Below, piece by piece: positions 8,399 through 17,470 of a stretch of 64,000 nt of DNA. The translations under genes were made by a program, and so were the position numbers. The notes beneath the pieces were generated by a model, which saw nothing but the letters and a program-made list of their open reading frames with translations, was not told where the DNA came from and made no database searches. Position 1 is the first letter of the stretch; each line of letters starts with the position of its first letter. Source of the DNA: Lysinibacillus antri (GTDB lineage Bacteria > Bacillota > Bacilli > Bacillales_A > Planococcaceae); NCBI RefSeq assembly GCF_003977595.1, contig NZ_RYYR01000009.1, forward strand, positions 100,110-164,109, written 5' to 3'.

Positions 8399-9352
8399 AT
8401 GAGACTTTGGATTTTAATTGTAGCAGCAGTTATTTTATCAAGCATATCACTGTTCCTTGGTGCAACAAATATTACACCAACGGATTTGCTAGATTTTAGT
8501 TCTGATGAAGCAGAGATTTTTTATATTAGTCGTATCCCACGTCTAGTTGCAATTATTCTAGCGGGTATGGGGATGAGTATTGCGGGTTTAATCATGCAAA
8601 GTTTAAGTAGAAATAAGTTTGTGTCCCCAACGACAGCAGGCACATTAGATGCTGCTAAACTCGGAATTTTAATTTCTATGCTCTTTTTTGCAGGTGCTAG
8701 TTATACGCAGCAAATTATTTTTAGTTTTGCCTTTGCGTTAATCGGTACATTAGTATTTATGCAAATTTTGAACCGCATCAAGTTTAAAGATGCGATCTTT
8801 ATCCCATTAATCGGGATTATGTACGGTAATATTTTATCGTCAATTACAGTGTTTTTTGCTTACGAAAATGATTTATTACAAAATATCGATGCTTGGCTAA
8901 TGGGGGATTTTTCCCTAATTATTAAAGGTCGTTATGAACTTTTATATGTCAGTATTCCAGTATTAATCATTGCGTACATATATGCGAACCGCTTTACTGT
9001 AGCAGGTATGGGGGAAGATTTCGCAAAAAACTTAGGGGTTCGATATAAGTTTGTTCTGAACTTAGGACTAGTATTAGTAGCATTAATCTCAACTACTGTT
9101 GTTCTTACGGTAGGGGTTATTCCGTTTTTAGGATTAATCGTTCCGAACCTAGTGTCCATTTTTAAGGGAGACAATTTAGCGAAGACGTTGCCACATACAG
9201 CAGTCTTAGGTGTTGTGTTCTTACTCGCTTGTGACATTATCGGGCGCGTTATCATTTATCCATATGAAATACCAATTAATTTAACAGTAGGAGTAATCGG
9301 AAGTGCAATCTTCTTAATCATGTTGTTTAGGGGGAGAGCATATGCGAAATAG
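8399..9352 (+). CDS. yclN: iron-siderophore ABC transporter permease (YclN-like)
   Basis: The 317-residue product is a FecCD-family permease with about nine hydrophobic segments. Typical features are RIPRLVAIILAGMGMSIAGL near residue 45 and the conserved GVIPFLGLIVPNL segment near residue 240. With the next three genes it reproduces the order of B. subtilis yclNOPQ (petrobactin uptake); specificity for petrobactin is inferred from order alone. It overlaps yclO by 11 bases, so translation is probably coupled. Fur control is indicated by the box at 8336. Confidence 0.88.
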   Translation: MRLWILIVAAVILSSISLFLGATNITPTDLLDFSSDEAEIFYISRIPRLVAIILAGMGMSIAGLIMQSLSRNKFVSPTTAGTLDAAKLGILISMLFFAGASYTQQIIFSFAFALIGTLVFMQILNRIKFKDAIFIPLIGIMYGNILSSITVFFAYENDLLQNIDAWLMGDFSLIIKGRYELLYVSIPVLIIAYIYANRFTVAGMGEDFAKNLGVRYKFVLNLGLVLVALISTTVVLTVGVIPFLGLIVPNLVSIFKGDNLAKTLPHTAVLGVVFLLACDIIGRVIIYPYEIPINLTVGVIGSAIFLIMLFRGRAYAK

Positions 9353-10295
9353 TACAAAAATTATTATTCTAGCCGTACTTGCCCTAATTTTCGTGGGACT
9401 TTATGCGTTTTACGATATAAAAGGCGGCTTTAGTTATGCATTCCCTAGAAGGTTAATTAAAATATTGGCAATGTCCGTCACGGGTGTCGCAATTGCATAC
9501 TCAACAGTGGTCTTCCAAACGATTACACATAATCGAATTTTAACACCGTCTGTTATGGGATTAGATTCTATGTATATGGTTGTACAAACATTTATTTATT
9601 TCTTCCTTGGATCGACGTCGATTTTAGTAATGAATAAATATTTGAACTTTAGTATTTCAATTATTGCGATGGTATTATTTGCTCTAATTTTATATCGTAC
9701 CTTATTTAGAGCCGATAAATATCCAATCTATTTCTTATTACTTGTTGGGATGATTCTCGGTACGCTTTTAGGAAGTGCTACAACGTTCTTACAAGTATTA
9801 ATTGATCCAAATGAATATTTAAACTTACAAAGTAAAATGTTTGCAAGTTTCTCGAAAGTAAATGCAGATTTATTATGGATTGGATTAGCTATTCTAATTG
9901 TCGCATTTATTTATGGATTTAGAATTATGAGCCAGTTAGATGTTATGTCGTTAGGGCGAGAAAATGCCATTAATCTAGGTGTCAATTATGATAAACTCGT
10001 GATGAATGTCCTTGTTTTATCCTCTGTCCTAATTGCAACTTCTACAGCCTTAGTTGGGCCAATCACATTTTTCGGTTTGATTGTGGCCAATCTGTCGTAT
10101 CAATTTTTAACAACTTATAAGCATTCAGTTCTAATACTAGGCGCTAGTTTAATAAGTATAATTGCGTTAGTTGGTGGGCAGTTCATTATTGAGCATGTTT
10201 TTGAATTATCCACAACTTTAAGTGTCATTATTAATTTTGTCGGTGGAATTTACTTTATTTATTTACTATTAAGAGAGAGTAGGTCTGCAGGATGA
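9342..10295 (+). CDS. yclO: iron-siderophore ABC transporter permease (YclO-like)
   Basis: The 317-residue product is the second FecCD-type permease, pairing with YclN to form the membrane channel. It has about nine hydrophobic segments and the family segment ALVGPITFFGLIVANL near residue 242. The start ATG lies inside the yclN 3' end, with GGGGAGAG as ribosome site. It overlaps yclP by four bases (ATGA). Two permeases of the same length and different sequence is the normal arrangement for this transporter type. Confidence 0.88.
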   Translation: MRNSTKIIILAVLALIFVGLYAFYDIKGGFSYAFPRRLIKILAMSVTGVAIAYSTVVFQTITHNRILTPSVMGLDSMYMVVQTFIYFFLGSTSILVMNKYLNFSISIIAMVLFALILYRTLFRADKYPIYFLLLVGMILGTLLGSATTFLQVLIDPNEYLNLQSKMFASFSKVNADLLWIGLAILIVAFIYGFRIMSQLDVMSLGRENAINLGVNYDKLVMNVLVLSSVLIATSTALVGPITFFGLIVANLSYQFLTTYKHSVLILGASLISIIALVGGQFIIEHVFELSTTLSVIINFVGGIYFIYLLLRESRSAG

Positions 10296-11056
10296 TTCAA
10301 GTAAAAGAGTTAAGTAAATTTTTCGGTAAAAAAGCTGTAGTCGATAACGTGTCGGTTACTATTGAAACCGGGAAAATCACGTCTTTTATCGGACCGAATG
10401 GAGCAGGGAAGTCAACACTACTTTCAATGGTTAGTCGTTTATTAAATGCTGATACTGGTGAAGTATTATTAGATACGAACGATATTCGACGTATTAAATC
10501 GGATGATTTTGCTAAACGAGTGTCGATATTAAAACAATCGAACTTTATGAATGTTCGTTTAACCATTCGTGAACTTGTTTCCTTTGGCCGTTATCCTTAC
10601 TCGAAAGGACGTTTAAGTGAAGAAGATATAAAATTTGTTGATCAAGCACTTGATTATATGAATTTAACTGATATGCAAGATCAATTTTTAGATGAATTAT
10701 CTGGTGGGCAACGTCAGCGTGCATTTATTGCGATGGTTATTGCTCAAGATACGGATTATGTATTATTAGATGAGCCATTAAATAACTTAGATATGAAGCA
10801 TTCTGTTCAAATCATGAAAATATTACGTAAGCTTGTTGATGAACTAGGCAAAACGGTGATTATCGTTCTGCATGACATTAACTTTGCTTCGGTTTATTCA
10901 GATCGTATTGTGGCGTTAAAGGACGGCCGTGTCATTAAAGAAGGTCCTACTAATGACATTATTAATTCAGACGCATTAAAGCAAATTTACGACATGGATA
11001 TCCCAGTACAGGAGCAAAATGGCTGTCGTATTTGCGTATATTTTAATTCTCATTAA
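10292..11056 (+). CDS. yclP: iron-siderophore ABC transporter ATPase (YclP-like)
   Basis: The 254-residue product is an ABC ATPase that powers siderophore import through YclN/YclO. Walker A is GPNGAGKST (residues 34-42), the signature is LSGGQRQ near residue 136, Walker B is YVLLDEP near residue 158 and the switch histidine is in VLHDINFA. Length is usual for FepC-type ATPases. Start and yclO stop overlap as ATGA. A hairpin with a T-tract follows, so yclQ is largely transcribed from its own promoter. Confidence 0.92.
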   Translation: MIQVKELSKFFGKKAVVDNVSVTIETGKITSFIGPNGAGKSTLLSMVSRLLNADTGEVLLDTNDIRRIKSDDFAKRVSILKQSNFMNVRLTIRELVSFGRYPYSKGRLSEEDIKFVDQALDYMNLTDMQDQFLDELSGGQRQRAFIAMVIAQDTDYVLLDEPLNNLDMKHSVQIMKILRKLVDELGKTVIIVLHDINFASVYSDRIVALKDGRVIKEGPTNDIINSDALKQIYDMDIPVQEQNGCRICVYFNSH

Positions 11057-11077
11057 TAAGCTTCAGCGTATTTGATT

Positions 11078-11132
11078 AAGTGATTTAGGAAAGCATATGT
11101 TTTGAGAACATGCTATTCTAAATCACTTTTTA
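11078..11132 (+). terminator. terminator between yclP and yclQ
   Basis: AAGTGATTTAG (11078-11088) pairs with CTAAATCACTT (11118-11128), followed by T residues. A shorter inner hairpin may form in the loop. Confidence 0.8.
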
Positions 11133-11158
11133 ATTTGCAAATATTTTTGTGAAAACCG

Positions 11159-11186
11159 TTGACAGAAATTTTTAATGAGATATAAT
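11159..11186 (+). promoter_or_regulatory. yclQ promoter
   Basis: TTGACA and TATAAT, both perfect consensus hexamers, are 16 bases apart. This is a strong promoter gated by the adjoining Fur box. Confidence 0.9.
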
Positions 11187-11196
11187 TCTATTTAGT

Positions 11197-11211
11197 TGAT
11201 AATGATTATCA
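11197..11211 (+). promoter_or_regulatory. Fur box ahead of yclQ
   Basis: TGATAATGATTATCA is a perfect 7-1-7 Fur box, and with flanks TTGATAATGATTATCAA it is a perfect 8-1-8 palindrome. It starts 11 bases after the -10. Confidence 0.93.
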
Positions 11212-11240
11212 ATATCGAAAGAACAGGAGAGAAGAAAATA

Positions 11241-12233
11241 ATGAAGAATTATAAATGGTTAACTTTAATTTTAGCAATGCTAGTATTAGTACTTGCAGCA
11301 TGTAGTTCTAAAGAAGAATCGACAGAAGGTACAGAATCAAATGCAACACCAGCTGAAGAAGCAACAGAAACAGAAAGTGCTACTACATATCCGTTAACAG
11401 TTAAATCAACAGTAGAAGGTTATGCAGATGTAACATTTGAAAAAGTACCAGAAAAAATTGTAGTTATGGACTACGGTTTCCTAGATACATTAGATACGTT
11501 AGGCGTTGAAGTAACAGGTGTAGCAAAAGGGAATTTCCCAGAACATTTAGCAAAATATGCTGATGATAAATATTTAAACGCAGGTACATTAAAAGAGCCA
11601 TTATTTGAAGATATCGCTGCAATGGAGCCAGATGCAATTTTCATCTCTGGTCGTCAAGCAGATTTCTACGATCAATTAAGTGAAATTGCTCCAACAGTAT
11701 TCGTTGGTGTTGATACAGCAAACTATTGGAATTCATTTATCGACTCAGTAAACATTGCTGCTGAACTTTTTGGCAAACAAGATTTAGCTGAAGAAAAATT
11801 AGCAGAAGTAGAAGCGGCAATTGAAGAAGTTAAAACAGTCGCTGGAGAAAATGGTAAAGCGTTAGTTACACTTTATAATGAAACATTATCTGCATATGGT
11901 CCTGGTGAAGGTTCACGTTTCGGATATGTTCACAGTGTGTTTGGTTTTAAAGCAGCAGATGAAACGTTAGAAGATTCAACGCATGGTGCACAAGTAACGT
12001 ATGAACAAGTTTTAAAAATTAATCCAGATATATTATTCGTGGTAGACCGCTTATCTGCTACGGGTGAAAAATCAAACGTTAAAGAAGCAATTGAAAATGA
12101 TATTATCAACAAAACAACTGCAGCTCAAAATGGTAAAATCGTATACTTAGATGGCGCACTTTGGTATTTAGTAACAGGTGGTTTACAATCTGAGTTAGCA
12201 AAAGTTGAAGAAATTAAAGAAAAATTAAAATAA
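11241..12233 (+). CDS. yclQ: iron-siderophore substrate-binding lipoprotein (YclQ/FatB-like)
   Basis: The 330-residue product has a lipoprotein signal (LVLAACSS; lipidated Cys21), a Ser/Thr/Glu-rich linker and a class III periplasmic-binding (TroA-like) domain, with KIVVMDYGFLDTLDTLGV at its start. It captures ferric siderophore outside the membrane and passes it to YclNOP. I chose the ATG at 11241 because AGGAGAG precedes it and upstream codons would run through the Fur operator. Its own strong promoter fits the need for excess binding protein over permease. A weak hairpin follows. Confidence 0.9.
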   Translation: MKNYKWLTLILAMLVLVLAACSSKEESTEGTESNATPAEEATETESATTYPLTVKSTVEGYADVTFEKVPEKIVVMDYGFLDTLDTLGVEVTGVAKGNFPEHLAKYADDKYLNAGTLKEPLFEDIAAMEPDAIFISGRQADFYDQLSEIAPTVFVGVDTANYWNSFIDSVNIAAELFGKQDLAEEKLAEVEAAIEEVKTVAGENGKALVTLYNETLSAYGPGEGSRFGYVHSVFGFKAADETLEDSTHGAQVTYEQVLKINPDILFVVDRLSATGEKSNVKEAIENDIINKTTAAQNGKIVYLDGALWYLVTGGLQSELAKVEEIKEKLK

Positions 12234-12243
12234 GAATGTACTT

Positions 12244-12273
12244 AAGGCTGTCCATCAATTGGGCGGCCTTTCC
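12244..12273 (+). terminator. weak yclQ terminator
   Basis: AAGGCTGTCC pairs with GGGCGGCCTT, including two G-T pairs. The T-tract is poor, so read-through into hmoA is possible. Confidence 0.5.
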
Positions 12274-12293
12274 TACAATAAGGGGATATATAC

Positions 12294-12626
12294 ATGTTTG
12301 TTCAAATGCGAAAATGGACAGTAACAGAAGGTAATTCAGATAAAGTTATTGAACGTTTCAAAAAGAAACCAGATCAAGGTCCTTCCTTAATCGAACAACG
12401 AGAAGGATTCATTGGTCGTGAGCTTCTTGTGAAAAATGTACGTCGTGGGGAAGAAGAAGTGTTAATGCTTGTTCGCTGGGAGTCAGAAGAGGCTTGGAAG
12501 GCTTGGGAAAAGAGTCCAGAGCATATTGCAGGGCACAAAGCTAAAATTAAAGAACATGGCGGAAAACCACCAAGACCAGAATATATTCTGGATATGGATC
12601 ATGCAAGCTATACAGTAGTCGAATAA
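12294..12626 (+). CDS. hmoA: heme-degrading monooxygenase HmoA-like
   Basis: The 110-residue product is an ABM-fold protein close to B. subtilis HmoA: the start MFVQMRKWTV, KNVRRGEEEV, RWESEEAW and HIAGHKAK all match the family pattern. Such enzymes open the heme ring to free iron. Trp62 and His81 are the expected heme-pocket residues; the N-terminal Asn of IsdG-type enzymes is not present, as in HmoA itself. It follows the siderophore genes by 60 bases and may share their Fur control through read-through. The start has only a modest ribosome site (AAGGGGA). Confidence 0.85.
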   Translation: MFVQMRKWTVTEGNSDKVIERFKKKPDQGPSLIEQREGFIGRELLVKNVRRGEEEVLMLVRWESEEAWKAWEKSPEHIAGHKAKIKEHGGKPPRPEYILDMDHASYTVVE

Positions 12627-12634
12627 CGAACATG

Positions 12635-12660
12635 ACGTCCTTCTAAAAGGGCGTTTTTTC
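12635..12660 (+). terminator. hmoA terminator
   Basis: ACGTCCTT pairs with AAGGGCGT over a four-base loop, then six T residues. Confidence 0.8.
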
Positions 12661-12705
12661 GTATTTGCCTGTGTGTTATGATGATTTTAAAGAAAGGAGG
12701 TACTT

Positions 12706-13326
12706 ATGAAAAAACTAACATCTATTTTAGCCATTATTACGCTCTTTACTTTTTTTATTGTGTTAATGAATTATGAGAAATCATTCTTTGTGAACTTCGA
12801 TGAACAAATGAAGGAACTATTTTTTGGAAATAGCATTATTGTTGCCTTTCATTACATAGGAAATACACCGGTCATTATTGCAGTTGCACTTATATTATTA
12901 CTAGTATTATGGTTAAAACAAAGAAATTATCGAGGGATGCTATTTGTTTTATTAACTATTGCTGGAGGCAGGGTCCTTAATCAAATTATTAAAAATGCAG
13001 TAGACCGCCCAAGACCTGAAATGCTCGATCAACTTACATCCTTTAGTTTTCCTTCTGGTCATGCAATGCTTTCTTTGCTTTACCTGTTTACGATCGCCTA
13101 CCTTTTATCGGAAACGCTAGCAAGTAATAAGAAAATCGTACTTGTCTGGTTTACTGCAATTATTCTCGCCTTCTTCATCGGATTATCGAGAATTGCAGAA
13201 AACAGACATTTTGCTACGGATGTACTTGCGGGATGGGCGATTGCCTATACATGGTTTGCCATTTGTGTATTTTGGTATGAACAAAGGAAGAGGAAATTTA
13301 ATAAGATAAAAAGTAGCACCTTATAG
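12706..13326 (+). CDS. PAP2-family membrane phosphatase
   Basis: The 206-residue product has about five to six hydrophobic segments and the three PAP2 active-site motifs: KNAVDRPRP near residue 97, PSGH near residue 116, and SRIAENRHFATD near residue 161. It would remove phosphate from a lipid such as undecaprenyl pyrophosphate or phosphatidylglycerol phosphate; which one cannot be read from sequence. An excellent ribosome site (AAAGGAGGT) sets the ATG. It stands alone between two terminators. Confidence 0.9.
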   Translation: MKKLTSILAIITLFTFFIVLMNYEKSFFVNFDEQMKELFFGNSIIVAFHYIGNTPVIIAVALILLLVLWLKQRNYRGMLFVLLTIAGGRVLNQIIKNAVDRPRPEMLDQLTSFSFPSGHAMLSLLYLFTIAYLLSETLASNKKIVLVWFTAIILAFFIGLSRIAENRHFATDVLAGWAIAYTWFAICVFWYEQRKRKFNKIKSSTL

Positions 13327-13340
13327 GGTGTTATTTTTTT
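13314..13340 (+). terminator. PAP2 gene terminator
   Basis: TAGCACC pairs with GGTGTTA, overlapping the stop codon region, followed by a T-rich run. Confidence 0.7.
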
Positions 13341-13387
13341 TATTAAAGTTTGCCTAAAAGAATAATATGTTACTTTTATAAAAAAAG

Positions 13388-13417
13388 TTGCACAAAGGAA
13401 ACTTTAAAGTATATAAT
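13388..13417 (+). promoter_or_regulatory. zupT promoter
   Basis: TTGCAC and TATAAT are separated by 18 bases, 36 bases before the start codon. No Zur or Fur box is visible. Confidence 0.65.
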
Positions 13418-13452
13418 ACTAGTATTAAAATAAAAGGAGACCGTAAACTCAT

Positions 13453-14271
13453 ATGGAAGGAAACGTCATTTTTGCTTTAAGTTTGACACTGTTTGCTGGC
13501 TTGGCTACTGGAGTAGGGGCATTAATTGCCTTTTTTACAACAAGAACAAATAAGAAGTTTCTGTCGGTTGCATTGGGCTTTTCTGCAGGGGTGATGATCT
13601 ATGTTTCCTTAGTTGAAATCTTTGTGAAGGCAAAGGACTCGTTAGTTACTGCTTTGGGCGAAACACAAGGATATTGGATGACCGTTATAGGATTTTTTGG
13701 AGGTATGGTTTTTATTGCGTTAATTGACAAGTTTATTCCGAAGAAAAATAATCCTCATGAAGTGAAGACTGTAGAAGATGTGAATGCTGTGGCATTAAAT
13801 AAAGGTGCAGTTGATGAAGAAAAGTTAATGAAGATGGGGGTATTTACTGCATTAGCAATAGGGATTCATAACTTTCCAGAAGGCATTGCAACATTTATGT
13901 CGGCTATGCAAGATCCAAATGTAGGGATTGCCATTGCGATAGCAGTAGCCATTCACAATATTCCAGAAGGGATCGCAGTAGCAGTTCCAATTTACTTTGC
14001 GACAGGTATTCGTAAAAAGGCTTTTAAGTTGTCCTTCTTTTCCGGGTTAGCAGAGCCAGTAGGGGCACTTGTGGCTTTCCTCATCTTAATGCCGTTTATT
14101 ACAGATACAATGTTCGGCATTATCTTTGCGGGCGTTGCAGGGATTATGGTGTTTATCTCACTAGATGAGCTATTACCAGCTGCTCAAAAATATGATGAGA
14201 CACATTTATCGATCTATGGTTTAGTAGCAGGGATGGCTGTTATGGCGGTTAGTTTATTATTATTAGCGTAA
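13453..14271 (+). CDS. zupT: ZIP-family metal transporter ZupT
   Basis: The 272-residue product is a ZIP transporter with eight hydrophobic segments. The binuclear metal centre motifs are visible as HNFPEG near residue 139 and HNIPEG near residue 167. ZupT proteins import zinc and also iron or manganese; the preferred metal is not evident. The large loop between the third and fourth segments is charged. GGAGACC precedes the start. It converges on the next gene through a shared terminator. Confidence 0.9.
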   Translation: MEGNVIFALSLTLFAGLATGVGALIAFFTTRTNKKFLSVALGFSAGVMIYVSLVEIFVKAKDSLVTALGETQGYWMTVIGFFGGMVFIALIDKFIPKKNNPHEVKTVEDVNAVALNKGAVDEEKLMKMGVFTALAIGIHNFPEGIATFMSAMQDPNVGIAIAIAVAIHNIPEGIAVAVPIYFATGIRKKAFKLSFFSGLAEPVGALVAFLILMPFITDTMFGIIFAGVAGIMVFISLDELLPAAQKYDETHLSIYGLVAGMAVMAVSLLLLA

Positions 14272-14274
14272 ATA

Positions 14275-14325
14275 AAAATAGGGAGACGAATAAGTTGTGT
14301 ACTTATCCGTCTCCCTATTTTCGTA
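14275..14325. terminator. bidirectional terminator, zupT / NAD(P)-binding gene
   Basis: AAAATAGGGAGACG (14275-14288) pairs with CGTCTCCCTATTTT (14308-14321), extended by ATAAG/CTTAT with a bulge. T-tracts exist on both strands, so it can serve both convergent genes. Confidence 0.88.
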
Positions 14326-14366
14326 TAATCTGATTTTACTAGCTACTCGAGCCGCCTTCACTTTTC

Positions 14367-15014
14367 TCATGAGGCCGCCGTTGCATTTTCTGAAGCGACA
14401 GTAAATCGTTTATTTTCATGCAATGGGTTTTCAATTTCGTCTAGAACAGCAACGGCATAATCAGCATAACTAACATAGCTAAGTTGTTGTGAATTTAAGA
14501 GAAGGCGATCGTGACCTACAATGTAATGGCCAGTACGAGGACCATCTGAATCGAAAAGGGCAGATGAACTTAAAAAAGTCCATTTAATCGAGGAGTTTTG
14601 TAAATCGATTAAATTTTGTAATTGTTGAGCTGCGGTAATCTTTAATTCCTCAGGGAAATTGGGATTATCAATGAGACGGGTTTTACGTTCTTTATCAATG
14701 TATAAACTACCAGCACCACCACAGACAAATAATTTTGTATCTGTATTTTCTAGAAGGAATATTAAATGTCTACCTAATTCTACATGTAAATGTTCTTCTC
14801 CTGGATAAGTACCGAATGCATTAATCAAAACATCTAAATGACAAACATCGTCTCTTGTTAAATAAAAAGCATCCTTTTCAACCACTGTAATATTTTGAGC
14901 GAGTAAATTTTTTCGGTTACGTACGAACGCAGTAATTTCATGATTCCGCATTTTAGCCTCTGCTAAAATATTGCTTCCTGCTTTTCCTGAAGCGCCAATA
15001 ATGCCAATTTTCAT
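14367..15014 (-). CDS. NAD(P)-dependent epimerase/oxidoreductase-like protein
   Basis: The 215-residue product has an N-terminal Rossmann motif GIIGASGKAGSN (residues 4-15) and the layout of the NAD(P)H-binding atypical SDR group (YwnB-like): DVLINAFGT near residue 85, VCGGAGS and YADYAVAVLDEI near the end. The catalytic Tyr-x3-Lys of classical SDRs is not apparent, so it may be an NAD(P)H sensor or quinone reductase-like protein. The ribosome site is AAAGGGG. Substrate unknown. Confidence 0.75.
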   Translation of the reverse strand: MKIGIIGASGKAGSNILAEAKMRNHEITAFVRNRKNLLAQNITVVEKDAFYLTRDDVCHLDVLINAFGTYPGEEHLHVELGRHLIFLLENTDTKLFVCGGAGSLYIDKERKTRLIDNPNFPEELKITAAQQLQNLIDLQNSSIKWTFLSSSALFDSDGPRTGHYIVGHDRLLLNSQQLSYVSYADYAVAVLDEIENPLHENKRFTVASENATAAS

Positions 15015-15129
15015 ATTGAATTACCCCTTTCGAACGTATTTTTTGAAAAAAAGAAGAATCATCACGACTAAAGAAGGAGATAAGTTGGGCAAAAGTACTG
15101 CCATCATGAAAATCTTTGTAGAGGGTGGG

Positions 15130-15185
15130 GGAAAAAGAAAATAAAAAGATGCCCAATAATTCATTATATGATTTATTGGACATCT
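15130..15185 (-). terminator. thrB terminator
   Basis: AGATG-CCAATAA arms at 15147-15159 and 15173-15185 pair with a small internal mismatch. On the minus strand the stem is followed by a T-rich tract. Confidence 0.75.
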
Positions 15186-15209
15186 ATATTAATTTTTTAT
15201 AGCAGTATT

Positions 15210-16127
15210 TTAAGCTAATACATCGTTACCGATTTCGATTACTGAAATCCCTTGATGATCTGCTCGAGTTAACAAAATTTCATGTTCTGAAAATAGCTTT
15301 TTCATCTTATTAACAAACTGCTCAGCAATAGGAGTGGGGATTATAGAAATAACTGTTGGACCAGCACCACTTAAAGCTGTTCCATAAGCACCTGCTTCTC
15401 TTGCAGCATGATGGATTTCATCAAAGTTCGGTATTAATTTTGCACGGAATGGTTCATGGAATAAATCAGATTCCATATAACGACCAATCCGTTCATAGTC
15501 TTTGTTAATTAAAGAGGCAGCAAGCATATTCGCATTGGCACTTGCACGAACTGCATAACCGCGATCAAACTGTGCCGGTAATACTTTACGAGCTTCGGAT
15601 GTTTTTAATTCTACGTTTGGAATAAATACAACAAAAGAAGCGTCTAACTCTTTAATATGAATCGTATCAACATTTCCCTCATCATCTAACACTGAAATTG
15701 TAAGTCCACCTAATACAGATGCAGTCGCATTATCAGGATGTCCTTCAATTTGAGAGGAAATATTTAACTTATCTTGTGTTGTTAAGTTTAAATCACAAAC
15801 GAGATTTGCTAACTCGATTGCCGCTACAATAGCCGCTGCACTACTACCTAAGCCGCGTGCGAAAGGCAATTCGCTTTTCATTTCGATTCGACATGGTGGT
15901 AGTTGTTTATTGAAACGAGCAGCAGTCTCTTTGGCAATCGTATAAATTAAATGTTCTTCTATAGTAAAGTCTTGTGGAAGATGTTCGGATAGATGAATAA
16001 TTTCCCACGTTTCTGAGAGCGACACTGTTAATTCTAAATATAAGGACAAACTAAGCCCAATGGAATCAAACCCAGGTCCTAAGTTAGCTGTGCTCCCAGG
16101 AACAGTGATTTGCCATTTTTTTCTCAT
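15210..16127 (-). CDS. thrB: homoserine kinase
   Basis: The 305-residue product is a GHMP kinase that phosphorylates L-homoserine with ATP, the step before threonine synthase. Motif 1 ([13 protein letters not shown], residues 9-21), the ATP-binding loop [11 protein letters not shown] (88-98) and the C-terminal motif [12 protein letters not shown] are intact. Its ATG overlaps the thrC stop by four bases, showing a coupled thrC-thrB operon. hom, usual in this operon, is not here. The operon ends with a hairpin at 15147. Confidence 0.95.
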   Translation of the reverse strand: MRKKWQITVPGSTANLGPGFDSIGLSLSLYLELTVSLSETWEIIHLSEHLPQDFTIEEHLIYTIAKETAARFNKQLPPCRIEMKSELPFARGLGSSAAAIVAAIELANLVCDLNLTTQDKLNISSQIEGHPDNATASVLGGLTISVLDDEGNVDTIHIKELDASFVVFIPNVELKTSEARKVLPAQFDRGYAVRASANANMLAASLINKDYERIGRYMESDLFHEPFRAKLIPNFDEIHHAAREAGAYGTALSGAGPTVISIIPTPIAEQFVNKMKKLFSEHEILLTRADHQGISVIEIGNDVLA

Positions 16128-17176
16128 AGAATTCCCTCAATATAGTTACGAATTTCTTCTTCATCGTTTTTAAGTGATACTAAATCCACTTTCGATACGT
16201 TCATAGCAGTATCTGGATCTTTTAAACCGTTACCTGTAAAGACTGTTACGACACGGCTACCTTTTTCGATTTTTCCACTGTTTACAGATTTGATGACACC
16301 TGCAAGGGATGCGGCAGAACCCGGCTCAACAAAGATCCCTTCAGTACCAGCAATTAGTTTGTAAGCTGCTAAAATTTCTTCATCTGTAACAGAATCAATG
16401 ATACCACCAGACTCATCACGAGCGGCTTCGGCTAATTTCCAACTTGCTGGGTTACCGATACGAATGGCAGTAGCCACTGTTTCTGGATTTGCAATTGGTT
16501 CACCTTTCACGATGGCAGCAGCACCTTCTGCTTCAAAACCATACATTTTAGGAAGTCCAGTATTTTTAGCTGCATTATATTCTTTGAAACCTTTCCAGTA
16601 AGCAGTAATGTTCCCAGCGTTACCTACAGGAATGCAAAGGTAGTCTGGTGCTTGTCCTAAGCCATCCACGATTTCAAAGGCTGCAGTTTTTTGCCCTTCA
16701 ATACGATATGGATTCACAGAGTTTACTAATTTAACAGGTGTTGTCTCACTTACTTGACGAACGATCGATAAAGCATCGTCAAAGTTTCCATCAATTTCGA
16801 TAATTTTAGCGCCGTACATACAAGCTTGTGCTAATTTACCAAGAGCAACTTTTCCTTTAGGAATAACAACAATCGATTGGATACCCGCACGTGTTGCATA
16901 AGCAGAGGCAGCTGCTGAAGTGTTTCCTGTTGATGCACAGATAACACATTTTGCACCATCTTCAAGTGCTTTCGCTACTGCAAATACCATACCGCGGTCT
17001 TTAAATGATCCTGTTGGGTTTGCGCCTTCAATTTTTCCATATAATTCAATGCCTAATTCTTTAGACAAGTTTACTAAGTGTATAAGAGGAGTATTCCCTT
17101 CATTTAAAGTAAGTGAAGGTGTATTCTCAGTAACTGGTAAAAATTCTTTATATTCTTCAATAAGACCTTTCCACAT
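16124..17176 (-). CDS. thrC: threonine synthase
   Basis: The 350-residue product is the PLP enzyme converting O-phospho-L-homoserine to threonine. The PLP lysine is Lys59 in GSFKDRG; the [10 protein letters not shown] phosphate-binding loop and the glycine-rich [12 protein letters not shown] segment are intact. Length fits the short Bacillus-type enzyme. The ribosome site AAAGGAGC precedes the ATG. Upstream, 17177-17613 has no hom gene but contains a repeat and a near-perfect CodY box, so branched amino acid/GTP control is likely. Confidence 0.95.
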   Translation of the reverse strand: MWKGLIEEYKEFLPVTENTPSLTLNEGNTPLIHLVNLSKELGIELYGKIEGANPTGSFKDRGMVFAVAKALEDGAKCVICASTGNTSAAASAYATRAGIQSIVVIPKGKVALGKLAQACMYGAKIIEIDGNFDDALSIVRQVSETTPVKLVNSVNPYRIEGQKTAAFEIVDGLGQAPDYLCIPVGNAGNITAYWKGFKEYNAAKNTGLPKMYGFEAEGAAAIVKGEPIANPETVATAIRIGNPASWKLAEAARDESGGIIDSVTDEEILAAYKLIAGTEGIFVEPGSAASLAGVIKSVNSGKIEKGSRVVTVFTGNGLKDPDTAMNVSKVDLVSLKNDEEEIRNYIEGIL

Positions 17177-17281
17177 AACGTTTTAGCTCCTTTTGTTCTC
17201 ACTGGATGAACAGTTGTTTGTATATAGTAGACATTTTAACGCAAATTAGAGGTATATTTCAATAGGAATTGAGAAATTAAC

Positions 17282-17399
17282 AAAGAAAAGCGGAAGCGGC
17301 TCGCCCAGCTCTTAAGAAACTGGAGACTTTCGACAAGCATGCTTGCATGCGTAGGAGGAAGTTGAAGTTTCGCAAAGAGCTAGCCGCTACAGCTAGACA
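17282..17399 (-). repeat. dispersed long-hairpin repeat, copy B (shorter)
   Basis: The ends AAAGCGGAAGCGGCTCGCCC and AGAGCTAGCCGCTACAGCTA are the complements of the right and left ends of the copy at 3753, in reverse orientation. The inner segment CGACAAGCATGCTTGCATGC matches the complement of the first copy. This copy lacks the roughly 90-base inner hairpin of copy A. A second left-end-like piece, AAAGAAAAGCGGAAGCGACC, starts at 17402 directly after it. Confidence 0.78.
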
Positions 17400-17455
17400 A
17401 CAAAGAAAAGCGGAAGCGACCCGGACCTCGTTTTTTGTCGAATTGTATCATAAAA

Positions 17456-17470
17456 AACTTTCAGAAAATT
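17456..17470. promoter_or_regulatory. CodY box between thrC and the RpiR gene
   Basis: AACTTTCAGAAAATT matches 14 of 15 positions of AATTTTCWGAAAATT. On the minus strand a TGATACAAT extended -10 (17441-17449) lies just downstream, so the box would overlap the -35 region of thrC-thrB. It could also act on the divergent regulator. Confidence 0.65.

Noticed and set aside
11196..11240. Longer YclQ starting inside the Fur box
   Set aside because: It would begin within the operator at the predicted transcription start, without a ribosome site; the signal peptide begins at 11241.
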